Positions 18,725 through 25,898 of a stretch of DNA of 35,855 nucleotides are shown here, one piece after another. The DNA is from Asaia bogorensis (lineage in GTDB: Bacteria; Pseudomonadota; Alphaproteobacteria; Reyranellales; Reyranellaceae). The stretch is taken from contig CAMDCE010000053.1 of the NCBI GenBank assembly GCA_945889625.1, positions 1 through 35,855 of the forward strand. The letters run 5' to 3'. The position numbers and the translations under genes are program-made. The notes under the pieces were generated by a model. The model saw nothing but the letters and a program-made list of their open reading frames with translations. It made no database searches and had not been told where the DNA came from. Each line of letters opens with the position of its first letter. Position 1 is the first letter of the stretch.

Positions 18725-20380
18725 ATGAAGCATTACGAAGCCATCGTCATCGGCGCCGGCGTCGCCGGCATCTATCAAATCAAGCGCCTGGCCGATCTCG
18801 GAATCGAGGCCACCGTGCTCGAAGCCGGCGGCGATCTCGGCGGCACGTGGTACTGGAACCGCTATCCCGGCGCGCGCTTCGATTCGGAGAGCTATACCTA
18901 CGGCTACTCGTTCTCCCGCGAGCTGCTGGATGAATGGCACTGGAAGGAGTGCTTCTCCGGACAGCCCGAGAATTTGCGCTACCTCAACCACGTCGCCGAC
19001 AAGTTCGGCCTGCGCAAGTACATGCAGTTCAACTGCCGGGTCGACGCGGCACACTACGACGAAGCGCACAACCTGTGGCGCCTGCGCACTGGCGATGGAC
19101 GCGAATTGAGCTGCCGCTTCCTCATCCTGACGCTCGGGCTTCTGTCGATCCCGACCGTGCCGCGCCTCGAGGGGATGGAAAGCTTCAAGGGCCGCGCGTT
19201 CCATACCTTCCATTGGCCGCACGAGCCGGTCGAGCTGGCAGGCAAGCGCGTCGCCGTCATCGGCACGGGCGCCACCGCCATCCAGGTGATCGGCGAGATC
19301 GCCGACAAGGTCGGCGACCTCACCGTGTTCCAGCGCCGGCCGAACTGGAGCGCGCCGCTCAACAACAATCCGATCTCCGACGCCGAGATGGCCGGTATCC
19401 GCCGGCGCTACGACGAGATCTTCGCGGCCTGCGCCAGAACGCCGGGCGGTTTCGAGCACGAGCCCGACCGTCGCGGCTTCTATGAGGTGACGCGCGAGGA
19501 GCGGCTGGCGCTGTGGGACAAGCTCTACGACTCGCCCGGCTTCGGTATCTGGCTCGGGAACTTCCGCGAGATATTCACCGACGAGAAGGCCAACGCCGAG
19601 TTCTCGGAGTACATCGCCGACCGCATCCGCCGGCGCGTCAAGGATCCCAAGGTCGCCGAGAAGCTAATCCCGCGCGATCACGGTTTCGGCGTGCAGCGCG
19701 TGCCGCTCGAGACGCACTATTTCGAGGCCTACAATCGGCCCAACGTCCACCTGGTCGACATCAGCGAGACGCCGATCGAGCGCGTCACCGAGCAGGGGCT
19801 CCGCACCACCGAACGGGACTACGAATTCGACATCATCGTCTATGCCACCGGCTTCGACGCGATCACCGGCGCCTTCGACAAGATCGACATCCAGGGCGTC
19901 GGGGCTGAGAAGCTCGCCGACAAGTGGCGCACCACCATTTCGACCTTCCTGGGCATGATGATCCATGGCTTCCCGAACATGCTGATGCCGTCGGGCCCGC
20001 AAAGCGGCTCGGCTTCGACCAACTATCCGCGCGGCATCGAGACCGGCGTCAACTGGTGCACCGACCTGCTCGAATACATGTCGGCCAAGGGCTACACACG
20101 GGTCGAGGCGACGGCCGCGGCCGAGAAGCGCTGGACCGGCCATGTCACCAACATGTACGCCATGATGCTGATGCGGAAGGCCAAGTCGTGGTTCACCGGC
20201 TACAATTCCAACGTGCCGGGCCACGAACAGGGCACCGTCCGCTACCTCGTCTACAACGGCGGCGCGCCGAAGTACGTGAACGCCATCAACGCGGTGGCAG
20301 CCAAGGGCTATGAGGGAGTCGTACTGAGCGCCGATCGAGGGGCGCCGCCTAGCGGCAGCCGGCCGGATGCGGTGGCCTGA
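18725..20380 (+). CDS. FAD-dependent Baeyer-Villiger-type monooxygenase
   Basis: The 551-residue product is a class B flavin monooxygenase. It has an N-terminal FAD site GAGVAG (10-15), GGDLGGTWYWNRYPGARFD (about 36-53), the Baeyer-Villiger fingerprint FKGRAFHTFHWPH (154-166), an NADPH site GTGATA (180-185) and the ATGFDAITGAFD segment. Such enzymes insert oxygen next to a ketone to give an ester or lactone. The substrate is probably a cyclic or aryl ketone, but this is inference. The ATG at 18725 is chosen because the FAD motif follows within ten residues. The neighbouring amidohydrolase could act on a downstream lactone. The C-terminus (GAPPSGSRPDAVA) is unstructured. Confidence 0.9.
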   Translation: MKHYEAIVIGAGVAGIYQIKRLADLGIEATVLEAGGDLGGTWYWNRYPGARFDSESYTYGYSFSRELLDEWHWKECFSGQPENLRYLNHVADKFGLRKYMQFNCRVDAAHYDEAHNLWRLRTGDGRELSCRFLILTLGLLSIPTVPRLEGMESFKGRAFHTFHWPHEPVELAGKRVAVIGTGATAIQVIGEIADKVGDLTVFQRRPNWSAPLNNNPISDAEMAGIRRRYDEIFAACARTPGGFEHEPDRRGFYEVTREERLALWDKLYDSPGFGIWLGNFREIFTDEKANAEFSEYIADRIRRRVKDPKVAEKLIPRDHGFGVQRVPLETHYFEAYNRPNVHLVDISETPIERVTEQGLRTTERDYEFDIIVYATGFDAITGAFDKIDIQGVGAEKLADKWRTTISTFLGMMIHGFPNMLMPSGPQSGSASTNYPRGIETGVNWCTDLLEYMSAKGYTRVEATAAAEKRWTGHVTNMYAMMLMRKAKSWFTGYNSNVPGHEQGTVRYLVYNGGAPKYVNAINAVAAKGYEGVVLSADRGAPPSGSRPDAVA

Positions 20381-20394
20381 GCACCGCAGCGGAA

Positions 20395-20418
20395 GCCGGC
20401 CGACGCCGGCGGATTTTT
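20395..20418 (+). terminator. Rho-independent terminator after the monooxygenase gene
   Basis: The stem GCCGGC/GCCGGC with loop CGAC is followed by GGATTTTTGA, 15 bases beyond the stop codon. The stem is short but all G/C and the T-run is five bases. The same GGCGGATTTTTG ending occurs in the terminator near 28770. Confidence 0.55.
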
Positions 20419-20460
20419 GAATTCATGGCCTGGTGCAAAGTCCGAACTGAGTGAATCAAC

Positions 20461-20625
20461 TCCCTCCCCTTGGCGGACTCCGCCAAGTCGGCGCTATGGC
20501 CGCGAGCGGCCATAGCGCCTAGGTGCCCGCGTCTTACGCGGGCGGAGGGGTCAGAAGCCAATGACCCCATCGTCGCGGTATGACCGCGACACTTCCCCTT
20601 CGCGGACTCCGCGAAGGGGAAGGAA
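20461..20625. repeat. Mosaic of nested palindromes between convergent genes
   Basis: Five perfect hairpins lie in a row: CTTGGCGG/CCGCCAAG (20469-20487), a 14-base stem GGCGCTATGGCCGC with loop GA (20490-20519), GCCCGCGT/ACGCGGGC (20525-20543), GTCGCGGT/ACCGCGAC (20572-20590) and a 14-base stem CTTCCCCTTCGCGG with loop ACT (20592-20622). The module CGGAGGGGTCAGAAGC (20543-20558) and the GTCGCGGT hairpin recur in the element at 33541-33654. It fills the gap between the monooxygenase and nrdJ genes, and there is no coding sequence in it. Confidence 0.8.
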
Positions 20626-20657
20626 GCTGATCCGACTTGCGTGGATCACGCTCTTGT

Positions 20658-23024
20658 TCAGCCACACCTCGAATAGCCGCAGTTGAGGCAGATGTCGCAG
20701 CCCTCCTGATGGGTCAGCGCCGCCGCGCCGCAGTTCGGGCACTGACCGAGCCTTGTCGGCACATCGCCGCCGCCGGTGATGGGCTCGCCCATGGGATATC
20801 GATTGCCGGCCGCAAGCTTCAGGCGCTCAGCGGCCGCCTCGGCGATGCGCGGCGTGTCGGCGGTGCTGAGGAAGCCGATGTCGATCAGGTGGCGCTCGAT
20901 CACCGCGCCGATCGCCGCCAGCAGCGAGGGCACGTAGCGGCCCTCCATCCATTGGCCGCCGCGCGGGTCGAACACCGCCTTCAGTTCCTCGACCACGAAG
21001 GACACGTCGCCGCCGCGGCGGAACACCGCCGAGATCATGCGGGTCAGCGCCACGGTCCAGGCGTAGTGCTCCATGTTCTTGGAGTTGATGAAGATCTCGA
21101 ACGGCCGCCGCCGGCCGTCCTGCATGACGTCGTTGATGGTGATGTAGATGGCATGGTCGCTGCCCGGCCATTTGATCTTGTAGGTCTTGCCCGGCAGATC
21201 CTCCGGCCGGTCGAGCGGCTGGGCGATGTAGACCACGCCCTCCTCGCGCTCTGCCGTCGGCACGAGGGCTGGCACAGCCAGCGCCGCCGGGACGGCCGGC
21301 ACCAAGGGGGCGGCTTGTGCGGCGGGTTTGACCTCGAGCACCGCGCCCGTGACGTCGTTCGGCCGGTAGGTCGTGCAGCCCTTGCAGTTCTGTGCAAAGG
21401 CCTCCTCGTAGACGCCCTTGAAGGCCTCGAACGAGATGTCGCGCGGCAGGTTGATGGTCTTGGAGATCGAGCTGTCGACGTAATCCTGGGCCGCCGCCTG
21501 CATGGCGAGGTGATCGGCCGGCGTCAGGGTCTGGGCGTCGACGAAGACGTCGGACGGCGGCGGCGCATTGCCCTTGAGCGCGCGCCAGCGGCGGAAGGCG
21601 TGATCCTCCACGGCCTCCTCGCGGCGCGTGCCGTCGGGCTGCAGCACGTGACGGACGTGGGAGAAGGCGAACACCGGCTCGATGCCGGAGGAGACATTGT
21701 CGGCCAGCAGCGAGATCGTGCCGGTGGGCGCGATCGAGTTCAGGAGCGAATTGCGGATGCCGTAGCGGCCGATCGCGGCCCGCACATCCTCGGACAGCGC
21801 CTTCACGGTCTCGCCGGCGAGATAGCGCGCGCGGTCGTAGAGCGGGAAGCTGCCCTTCTCGGCGGCGATATCGGCCGACGCCAGGTAGGACAGGCGCTGC
21901 ACGGCGCGCAGCCAGAGCTGAGTCAGCCGCACCGCCTCGGGCGAGCCGTAGCGCACGCCGCACAGGATCAGCGCGTCGGCCAGGCCGGTGACGCCGAGGC
22001 CAATGCGGCGCTTGGCCTTGGCCTCTTTCTCCTGACGCGGCAGGGGAAAGCGCGAGACGTCGATCACATTGTCGAGCATGCGCACGGCCAGCGGCACCAG
22101 CCGCTCCAGTGCTGCCATGTCGAGCGCCGCGCCCGGCGTGAAGGGATCCTTGACCAGCGCCGCGAGATTGATCGAGCCCAGCAGGCAGGCGCCGTAGGGT
22201 GGCAGCGGCTGCTCGCCGCAAGGATTTGTCGCCTGGATGGTCTCGCAATAGGCAAGGTTGTTCCGGCGGTTGACGCGATCGATGAAGATCACGCCGGGCT
22301 CGGCGCAGTCGTAGGTGGCGCGCATGACGCGCTCCCACAAGGCCTTGGCCTTGACGGTGCGGAAGACTTTGCCGCCGAACACCAGGTCCCAGTCGGCATC
22401 GTCCTTGACCGCCTTCATGAAGGCATCGGTGACCAGCACCGAGACGTTGAACATGCGCAGCCGCGCCGGGTCGCGCTTGGCGTCGACGAAGGCCTCGATA
22501 TCGGGATGATCGCAGCGCAGCGTCGCCATCATGGCGCCGCGGCGGGAGCCCGCGCTCATGATGGTGCGGCACATCGAATCCCAGACATCCATGAAGGACA
22601 GCGGCCCCGAGGCATCGGCGCCGACGCCCTTCACCGGCGCGCCCATCGGCCGGAGGGTCGAGAAATCGTGCCCGATGCCGCCGCCCTGCTGCATGGTCAG
22701 CGCTGCTTCCTTCACATTGTCGAAGATCGACGCCATGTCGTCGCCGATCGTGCCCATGACGAAGCAGTTGAACAGGGTGACCGAGCGGCCGGTGCCGGCG
22801 CCCGCGATCACCCGCCCGGCCGGCAGGAACTTGAAGCCGCTCAGCGCCTCTTGGAAACGGCCGGCCCACAGTTCGGGGTCGCGCTCTGGGGCGGCCAAAG
22901 CCCGCGCCACGCGCCACCAGGTCGCCTCCAGGTCGGTGTCGGAACTGATGTCCAACTGGCCGGAAACGTCGCGAAATCGGTATTTCATGTCCCAGATGCG
23001 CTGGGAAACCGGAGCCCATTCCAT
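20658..23024 (-). CDS. nrdJ: Adenosylcobalamin-dependent (class II) ribonucleotide reductase
   Basis: NrdJ reduces ribonucleotides to deoxyribonucleotides with a cobalamin-generated thiyl radical, so it works with or without oxygen but needs B12. The 788-residue product has the N-terminal IWDMKYRF and DTDLEATWWRVARALA, the FNCFVMGTIGDDMASIF core, QQGGGIGHDFSTLRP, SAGSRRGAMMATL, the active-site NPCGEQPLPPYGACLLGSINL and NSLLNSIAPTGTISLLADNVSSGIEPVF. It then has GCTTYRPND, a TSCPD-type domain (from KTYKIKWPGSD) and a C-terminal zinc ribbon (CPNCG...CDICLNCGYSRCG). The ATG at 23024 is preferred because the longer frame runs into a palindromic repeat. No nrdAB genes are seen nearby. It is preceded on the same strand by the acyltransferase gene. 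Confidence 0.95.
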   Translation of the reverse strand: MEWAPVSQRIWDMKYRFRDVSGQLDISSDTDLEATWWRVARALAAPERDPELWAGRFQEALSGFKFLPAGRVIAGAGTGRSVTLFNCFVMGTIGDDMASIFDNVKEAALTMQQGGGIGHDFSTLRPMGAPVKGVGADASGPLSFMDVWDSMCRTIMSAGSRRGAMMATLRCDHPDIEAFVDAKRDPARLRMFNVSVLVTDAFMKAVKDDADWDLVFGGKVFRTVKAKALWERVMRATYDCAEPGVIFIDRVNRRNNLAYCETIQATNPCGEQPLPPYGACLLGSINLAALVKDPFTPGAALDMAALERLVPLAVRMLDNVIDVSRFPLPRQEKEAKAKRRIGLGVTGLADALILCGVRYGSPEAVRLTQLWLRAVQRLSYLASADIAAEKGSFPLYDRARYLAGETVKALSEDVRAAIGRYGIRNSLLNSIAPTGTISLLADNVSSGIEPVFAFSHVRHVLQPDGTRREEAVEDHAFRRWRALKGNAPPPSDVFVDAQTLTPADHLAMQAAAQDYVDSSISKTINLPRDISFEAFKGVYEEAFAQNCKGCTTYRPNDVTGAVLEVKPAAQAAPLVPAVPAALAVPALVPTAEREEGVVYIAQPLDRPEDLPGKTYKIKWPGSDHAIYITINDVMQDGRRRPFEIFINSKNMEHYAWTVALTRMISAVFRRGGDVSFVVEELKAVFDPRGGQWMEGRYVPSLLAAIGAVIERHLIDIGFLSTADTPRIAEAAAERLKLAAGNRYPMGEPITGGGDVPTRLGQCPNCGAAALTHQEGCDICLNCGYSRCG

Positions 23025-23090
23025 CGGTGAAAAGTAGGCCTCCGGCCACGAGATATCAACAATTCGTTCTAGGTTCGTTCCTGTGCGTAG

Positions 23091-23194
23091 CCCCCTCACC
23101 CGTCCTCTCCCCCTAGCGGGGGAGAGGTGAACGGAGGAGACGCATCGCACTCATGTTCCTCTCCCCCGCTAGGGGGAGAGGCTAGGTGAGGGGG
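23091..23194. repeat. Long inverted repeat built from two GGGGGAGAGG hairpins
   Basis: Two 24-base hairpins (23104-23127 and 23158-23181), each with CCTCTCCCC/GGGGAGAGG arms around CTAGC or GCTAG, face each other. They are bounded by CCCCCTCACC (23091) and GGTGAGGGGG (to 23194), so the whole element is a large nested palindrome. It occupies the gap between the acyltransferase stop and the nrdJ start. It also supplies the last codons and the TAG of the acyltransferase gene. Confidence 0.85.
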
Positions 23195-23922
23195 TGAGTC
23201 TCGGCGCTCGCCACCAATCGCTTGGTCGCTGTTTCAATACGCTCCCTCAGCGTCGCCATGAACTCATCCCGCCCGAGCCCGGGGGCGATGGCGGGCAGGA
23301 TTTCGACGTCGATGACGCCGGGCCATTTGATGAATTTGCGCCGGCCCCAGAAGACGCCGGAATTGAGCGCCACCGGGACCACGGGCACGCCGAGCTGGCG
23401 GTAGAGCGCCGCTGTGCCGACCTGGTAGGACCGCTCGGCGCCGACGGCGACCCGGGTGCCCTCGGGAAAGATCAGGATCGAGCGGCCCTCCGCCAGCTTC
23501 GCACGGGCCTGGCGCAGCAGGCCGCGCAAGGCCGCGGCGCCCTCGCCGCGCTCGACGCCGATGTTGCCGGCGCGCGCCATCGCCCAGCCGACGATGGGGA
23601 TGAACAGCAGCTCGCGCTTGAGCACGATCGCGGCGTCGTCGAACAGCAAAGTGTAGGACATCGTCTCCCACGACGACTGGTGCTTGGACGCGATGATCGC
23701 CGGACCGGCCGGCAGGTTCTCCCGGCCCCGGACGCGGTGAGTGAGGCCGCAGGTCAGGTGGAGCCAGCCCAGCACGAAGCCGATCCACAAGCGCGACCAG
23801 GCGACGACGGCCCGCCGCGGCAGCAGCAGGATGGGCGCGCCTGCGAGGGCGATCGCCGTCGAGCCCGCGTACCAGCCGACGTTGAAGAGGAACGAGCGCA
23901 GGCCTTGGGCAAAACCGGTCAT
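23182..23922 (-). CDS. 1-acyl-sn-glycerol-3-phosphate acyltransferase (PlsC family)
   Basis: PlsC-type enzymes acylate lysophosphatidic acid in the inner membrane, giving phosphatidic acid for phospholipid synthesis. The 246-residue product has an N-terminal hydrophobic region (about 10-35), the catalytic motif HQSSWE (H81 to E86; HX4E rather than the usual HX4D), FIPIVGWAMARAG, the glycerol-phosphate-binding FPEGTR (152-157) and VPVVPVALNSG. The HX4E form is known in some alphaproteobacterial members, so loss of activity should not be assumed. The ATG at 23922 is preferred over 23967. The last residues (ETHPLT) and the stop are encoded inside the palindromic repeat, which suggests that the original end was overwritten. 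Confidence 0.88.
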   Translation of the reverse strand: MTGFAQGLRSFLFNVGWYAGSTAIALAGAPILLLPRRAVVAWSRLWIGFVLGWLHLTCGLTHRVRGRENLPAGPAIIASKHQSSWETMSYTLLFDDAAIVLKRELLFIPIVGWAMARAGNIGVERGEGAAALRGLLRQARAKLAEGRSILIFPEGTRVAVGAERSYQVGTAALYRQLGVPVVPVALNSGVFWGRRKFIKWPGVIDVEILPAIAPGLGRDEFMATLRERIETATKRLVASAETHPLT

Positions 23923-23993
23923 GCTTGTAAGCCCAGTTTTAGTGGCATAATGTCCGGCCGCAAGCACATCTAGTGGGGAACAGCCCGCCCCTC

Positions 23994-24725
23994 ATGCAAG
24001 TTACTTGTCCCAACTGCGCGGCAAGGTACGCCGTCGATCCGTTGGCGATTGGTCCGGCCGGCCGTACCGTCCAATGCGCCCGCTGCCACGACCGCTGGTT
24101 CCAGGTGGTCGAGAAGGAGCGTGCCGTGCCGGATCTGGTGATCCGGCCGCCCAGCCGGGCTGCATCCTCGCTGGGCGGAAACTCCCTGCCCGCCGTCATC
24201 CAGCCGCGCAGCCCGTACAGCGTGAACCGGATCCTGGCGGCGGCCGGCCTCGTCGCGGTCGTCGTCCTGGCCGGCGCCATCGTCGCGTTCCGCAACGACA
24301 TCGTGGCTTTGCTGCCGGGCGAATGGCGCCAGATGCTGCAGTCCGATGCCTCTGGCATCGCCGTCCAGGCCGCCGCAACGCCGGCCACAACCGCCCCACA
24401 GCCAGCGCCGCCGCCGGCCCCCGCACCGGCCCCGTCGCCGGCTCCCTCGCCGGTGACGGCGAAACTTGAGATCGACTACGCCAACAGCAAGATCGAGCTG
24501 GTCGACGGCCGCTACGTGGTGCGCGGCGAGATCGTCAATACCGGACGCGCCGTGGGCTCGACCCGTTCGCTGAAGCTCGTCTTCAAGAAGCAGGATGCCG
24601 TGCTGGGCGAGCGCGCCTTTGCCCTGGTCCGCGGCCCGATCGCGCCCGGCGCGCGGCTGCCCTTCAGCCAGACATTCGACGATCCGCCAGCGGGCACGAC
24701 CGACGTCGTGCCGGCCATTGAGTAG
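23994..24725 (+). CDS. MJ0042-type zinc-ribbon membrane protein
   Basis: A 243-residue protein begins with a CPNC...CARC zinc ribbon (C5, C8, C28, C31) of the MJ0042 finger type. It continues through a linker to a single transmembrane helix (about 74-95, AAAGLVAVVVLAGAIVAF). After a Pro/Ala-rich stretch (about 130-155), a C-terminal beta-rich domain (KLEIDYANSKIELVDGRYVVRGEIVNTG, ending PAGTTDVVPAIE) resembles DUF3426. The ATG at 23994 puts the finger directly at the N-terminus; a GTG at 23973 is an alternative. The function of the family is unknown. The hpt gene follows after 9 bases, so the two form an operon. It is divergent from the acyltransferase gene. Confidence 0.82.
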   Translation: MQVTCPNCAARYAVDPLAIGPAGRTVQCARCHDRWFQVVEKERAVPDLVIRPPSRAASSLGGNSLPAVIQPRSPYSVNRILAAAGLVAVVVLAGAIVAFRNDIVALLPGEWRQMLQSDASGIAVQAAATPATTAPQPAPPPAPAPAPSPAPSPVTAKLEIDYANSKIELVDGRYVVRGEIVNTGRAVGSTRSLKLVFKKQDAVLGERAFALVRGPIAPGARLPFSQTFDDPPAGTTDVVPAIE

Positions 24726-24734
24726 CGAGACTTG

Positions 24735-25274
24735 ATGCCAGACCGCCCGGTAGTCACCATCCGCTTCTCCGCCGCCAAGATCGCCGCCCGGGTCGACGAG
24801 ATGGCGGCCGAGCTCGCCAAGCAGCTGCCGGCCGACACGCTGGTCGTCTCGGTGCTCAAGGGCAGCTTCGTGTTCGCCGCCGACCTGATCCGCGCGCTCA
24901 ACCGCGCCGGCGCCGACTGGTCGATGGATTTCCTCACCCTGTCGAGCTACGGCAGCGGCACCGAAACCAGCGGCCATGTGCGCATCGTGCGCGACATCGT
25001 CGACGACGTGCGCGGACGCGACGTGCTCCTGGTCGACGACATCCTGGAATCGGGCCTGACGCTCAGCTTCGCCAAGAACCTCATCAAGGAGCGCCACGCC
25101 CACCGCGTCTGGGTGTGCACGCTGCTCGACAAGCCGACCAAGCGTCGGGCCGCGCTCGATGCCGATTTCGTCGGCTTCCGCGCCGGCGACGAATTCCTGG
25201 TCGGCTACGGGCTGGACTGGGCTCACCGCTTCCGCGGGCTGCCCTATATCGGGGTGGTGGAGAAGGCGGCCTAG
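24735..25274 (+). CDS. hpt: Hypoxanthine phosphoribosyltransferase
   Basis: This purine salvage enzyme joins hypoxanthine (and guanine) to PRPP to make IMP or GMP in the cytosol. The 179-residue product has the PRPP-binding motif VLLVDDILESGLTL, the flexible-loop region (SSYGSGTETSGHVRIV), the early VVSVLKGSFVFAADLIR, and the C-terminal DFVGFRAGDEFLVGYGLDW that contacts the base. Length is that of the family. A TTG three bases upstream was not preferred over the ATG. It lies in an operon with the zinc-ribbon gene and is convergent with a 74-residue hypothetical gene. Confidence 0.95.
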   Translation: MPDRPVVTIRFSAAKIAARVDEMAAELAKQLPADTLVVSVLKGSFVFAADLIRALNRAGADWSMDFLTLSSYGSGTETSGHVRIVRDIVDDVRGRDVLLVDDILESGLTLSFAKNLIKERHAHRVWVCTLLDKPTKRRAALDADFVGFRAGDEFLVGYGLDWAHRFRGLPYIGVVEKAA

Positions 25275-25295
25275 CACTTCGCCAGTGTTCGGCGT

Positions 25296-25520
25296 CTACG
25301 AAAGCCAGTCCTCTATTTCCAGATGGCCGACCTTGTGATGGTAAAGCGCGTGCTTGCGGGGCATGTGGAAAGGGTCGAGCCCTTCGGCCGAGAACTGGAA
25401 GTGCTCGCCGACTTCGGCGATCACATAGGCGCCGACGGGCGCGACCATGGCGCTGCCGGACCTGCCCTCGTAGGGGATGGGATGGAGAATCCGGGCGCGG
25501 AAGCATTCGGGCGATGCCAT
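25296..25520 (-). CDS. Hypothetical protein, 74 residues
   Basis: I do not recognise this protein. It starts with an ATG preceded by GGAG at ideal spacing. The sequence contains RARILHPIPYEGR, SAMVAPVGAYVIAEVGEHFQF, a histidine-rich segment (FHMPRKHALYHHKVGHLE) and ends IEDWLS. There is no signal peptide or transmembrane helix. Five histidines in the last third could bind a metal, which is speculation. It is convergent with hpt (21-base gap). The good ribosome-binding site and ordinary composition support it as a real gene. Confidence 0.65.
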   Translation of the reverse strand: MASPECFRARILHPIPYEGRSGSAMVAPVGAYVIAEVGEHFQFSAEGLDPFHMPRKHALYHHKVGHLEIEDWLS

Positions 25521-25623
25521 GGCGATCTCCAATCCGACGACCTCCAGCGGACGGCCCCGACCGGTACATCCGCGGTTCGGGGTCGACCGGAGCGCCTCGC
25601 TCCGGCTAGGGAAACAACGCCTC

Positions 25624-25645
25624 GGCCGGCCTGAGGTTGCCGGCC
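25624..25645 (-). terminator. Possible terminator hairpin after the 27-residue peptide gene
   Basis: The arms GGCCGGC (25624-25630) and GCCGGCC (25639-25645) form a 7-base stem with an 8-base loop, 8 bases beyond the stop of the small peptide gene on the minus strand. The following bases (GAGGCGTTGTTTCC) hold only a broken T-run, so it is a weak candidate. Confidence 0.35.
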
Positions 25646-25653
25646 TTCGCCGC

Positions 25654-25737
25654 TCAGCGCCAGAACAGCACCAGCAGGATGATGATCGGCAGGGGAATAC
25701 CCAGCATCCAGAGCAGAACTCCGCGACCCATTCCCAT
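25654..25737 (-). CDS. Small membrane peptide, 27 residues
   Basis: A 27-codon reading frame starts with ATG five bases after a perfect Shine-Dalgarno (AGGAGG) and encodes MGMGRGVLLWMLGIPLPIII followed by LLVLFWR. It is one hydrophobic helix, with Gly-Arg at the start and Trp-Arg at the end, which would be a single-pass inner-membrane peptide. Short peptides of this type (one helix, central PLP, terminal FW) appear to be common but uncharacterised in alphaproteobacteria; this is from memory, not checked. It is too short for most gene finders. A second ATG two codons in is possible. Upstream is the divergent SUMF1-domain gene. Confidence 0.75.
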   Translation of the reverse strand: MGMGRGVLLWMLGIPLPIIILLVLFWR

Positions 25738-25898
25738 TTGAACCTCCTGTGTTCGTATCGACCGCGGAGCAAGCTCCCCCGTGACCTTGTGGTAACGTGG
25801 AACAGTCGAACACGTTGCACGGGCCGGCCTGCCGTTGAGATGACGGGCGAACTCAGCCAGACTGGCGTCCGTCTCCCCTCTCATGGATATGGAGCGTC

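Noticed and set aside
20637..23030. A 797-codon plus-strand frame over nrdJ
   Set aside because: It is an antisense shadow of the reductase, with low-complexity Arg/His/Asp-rich sequence and no start signal.
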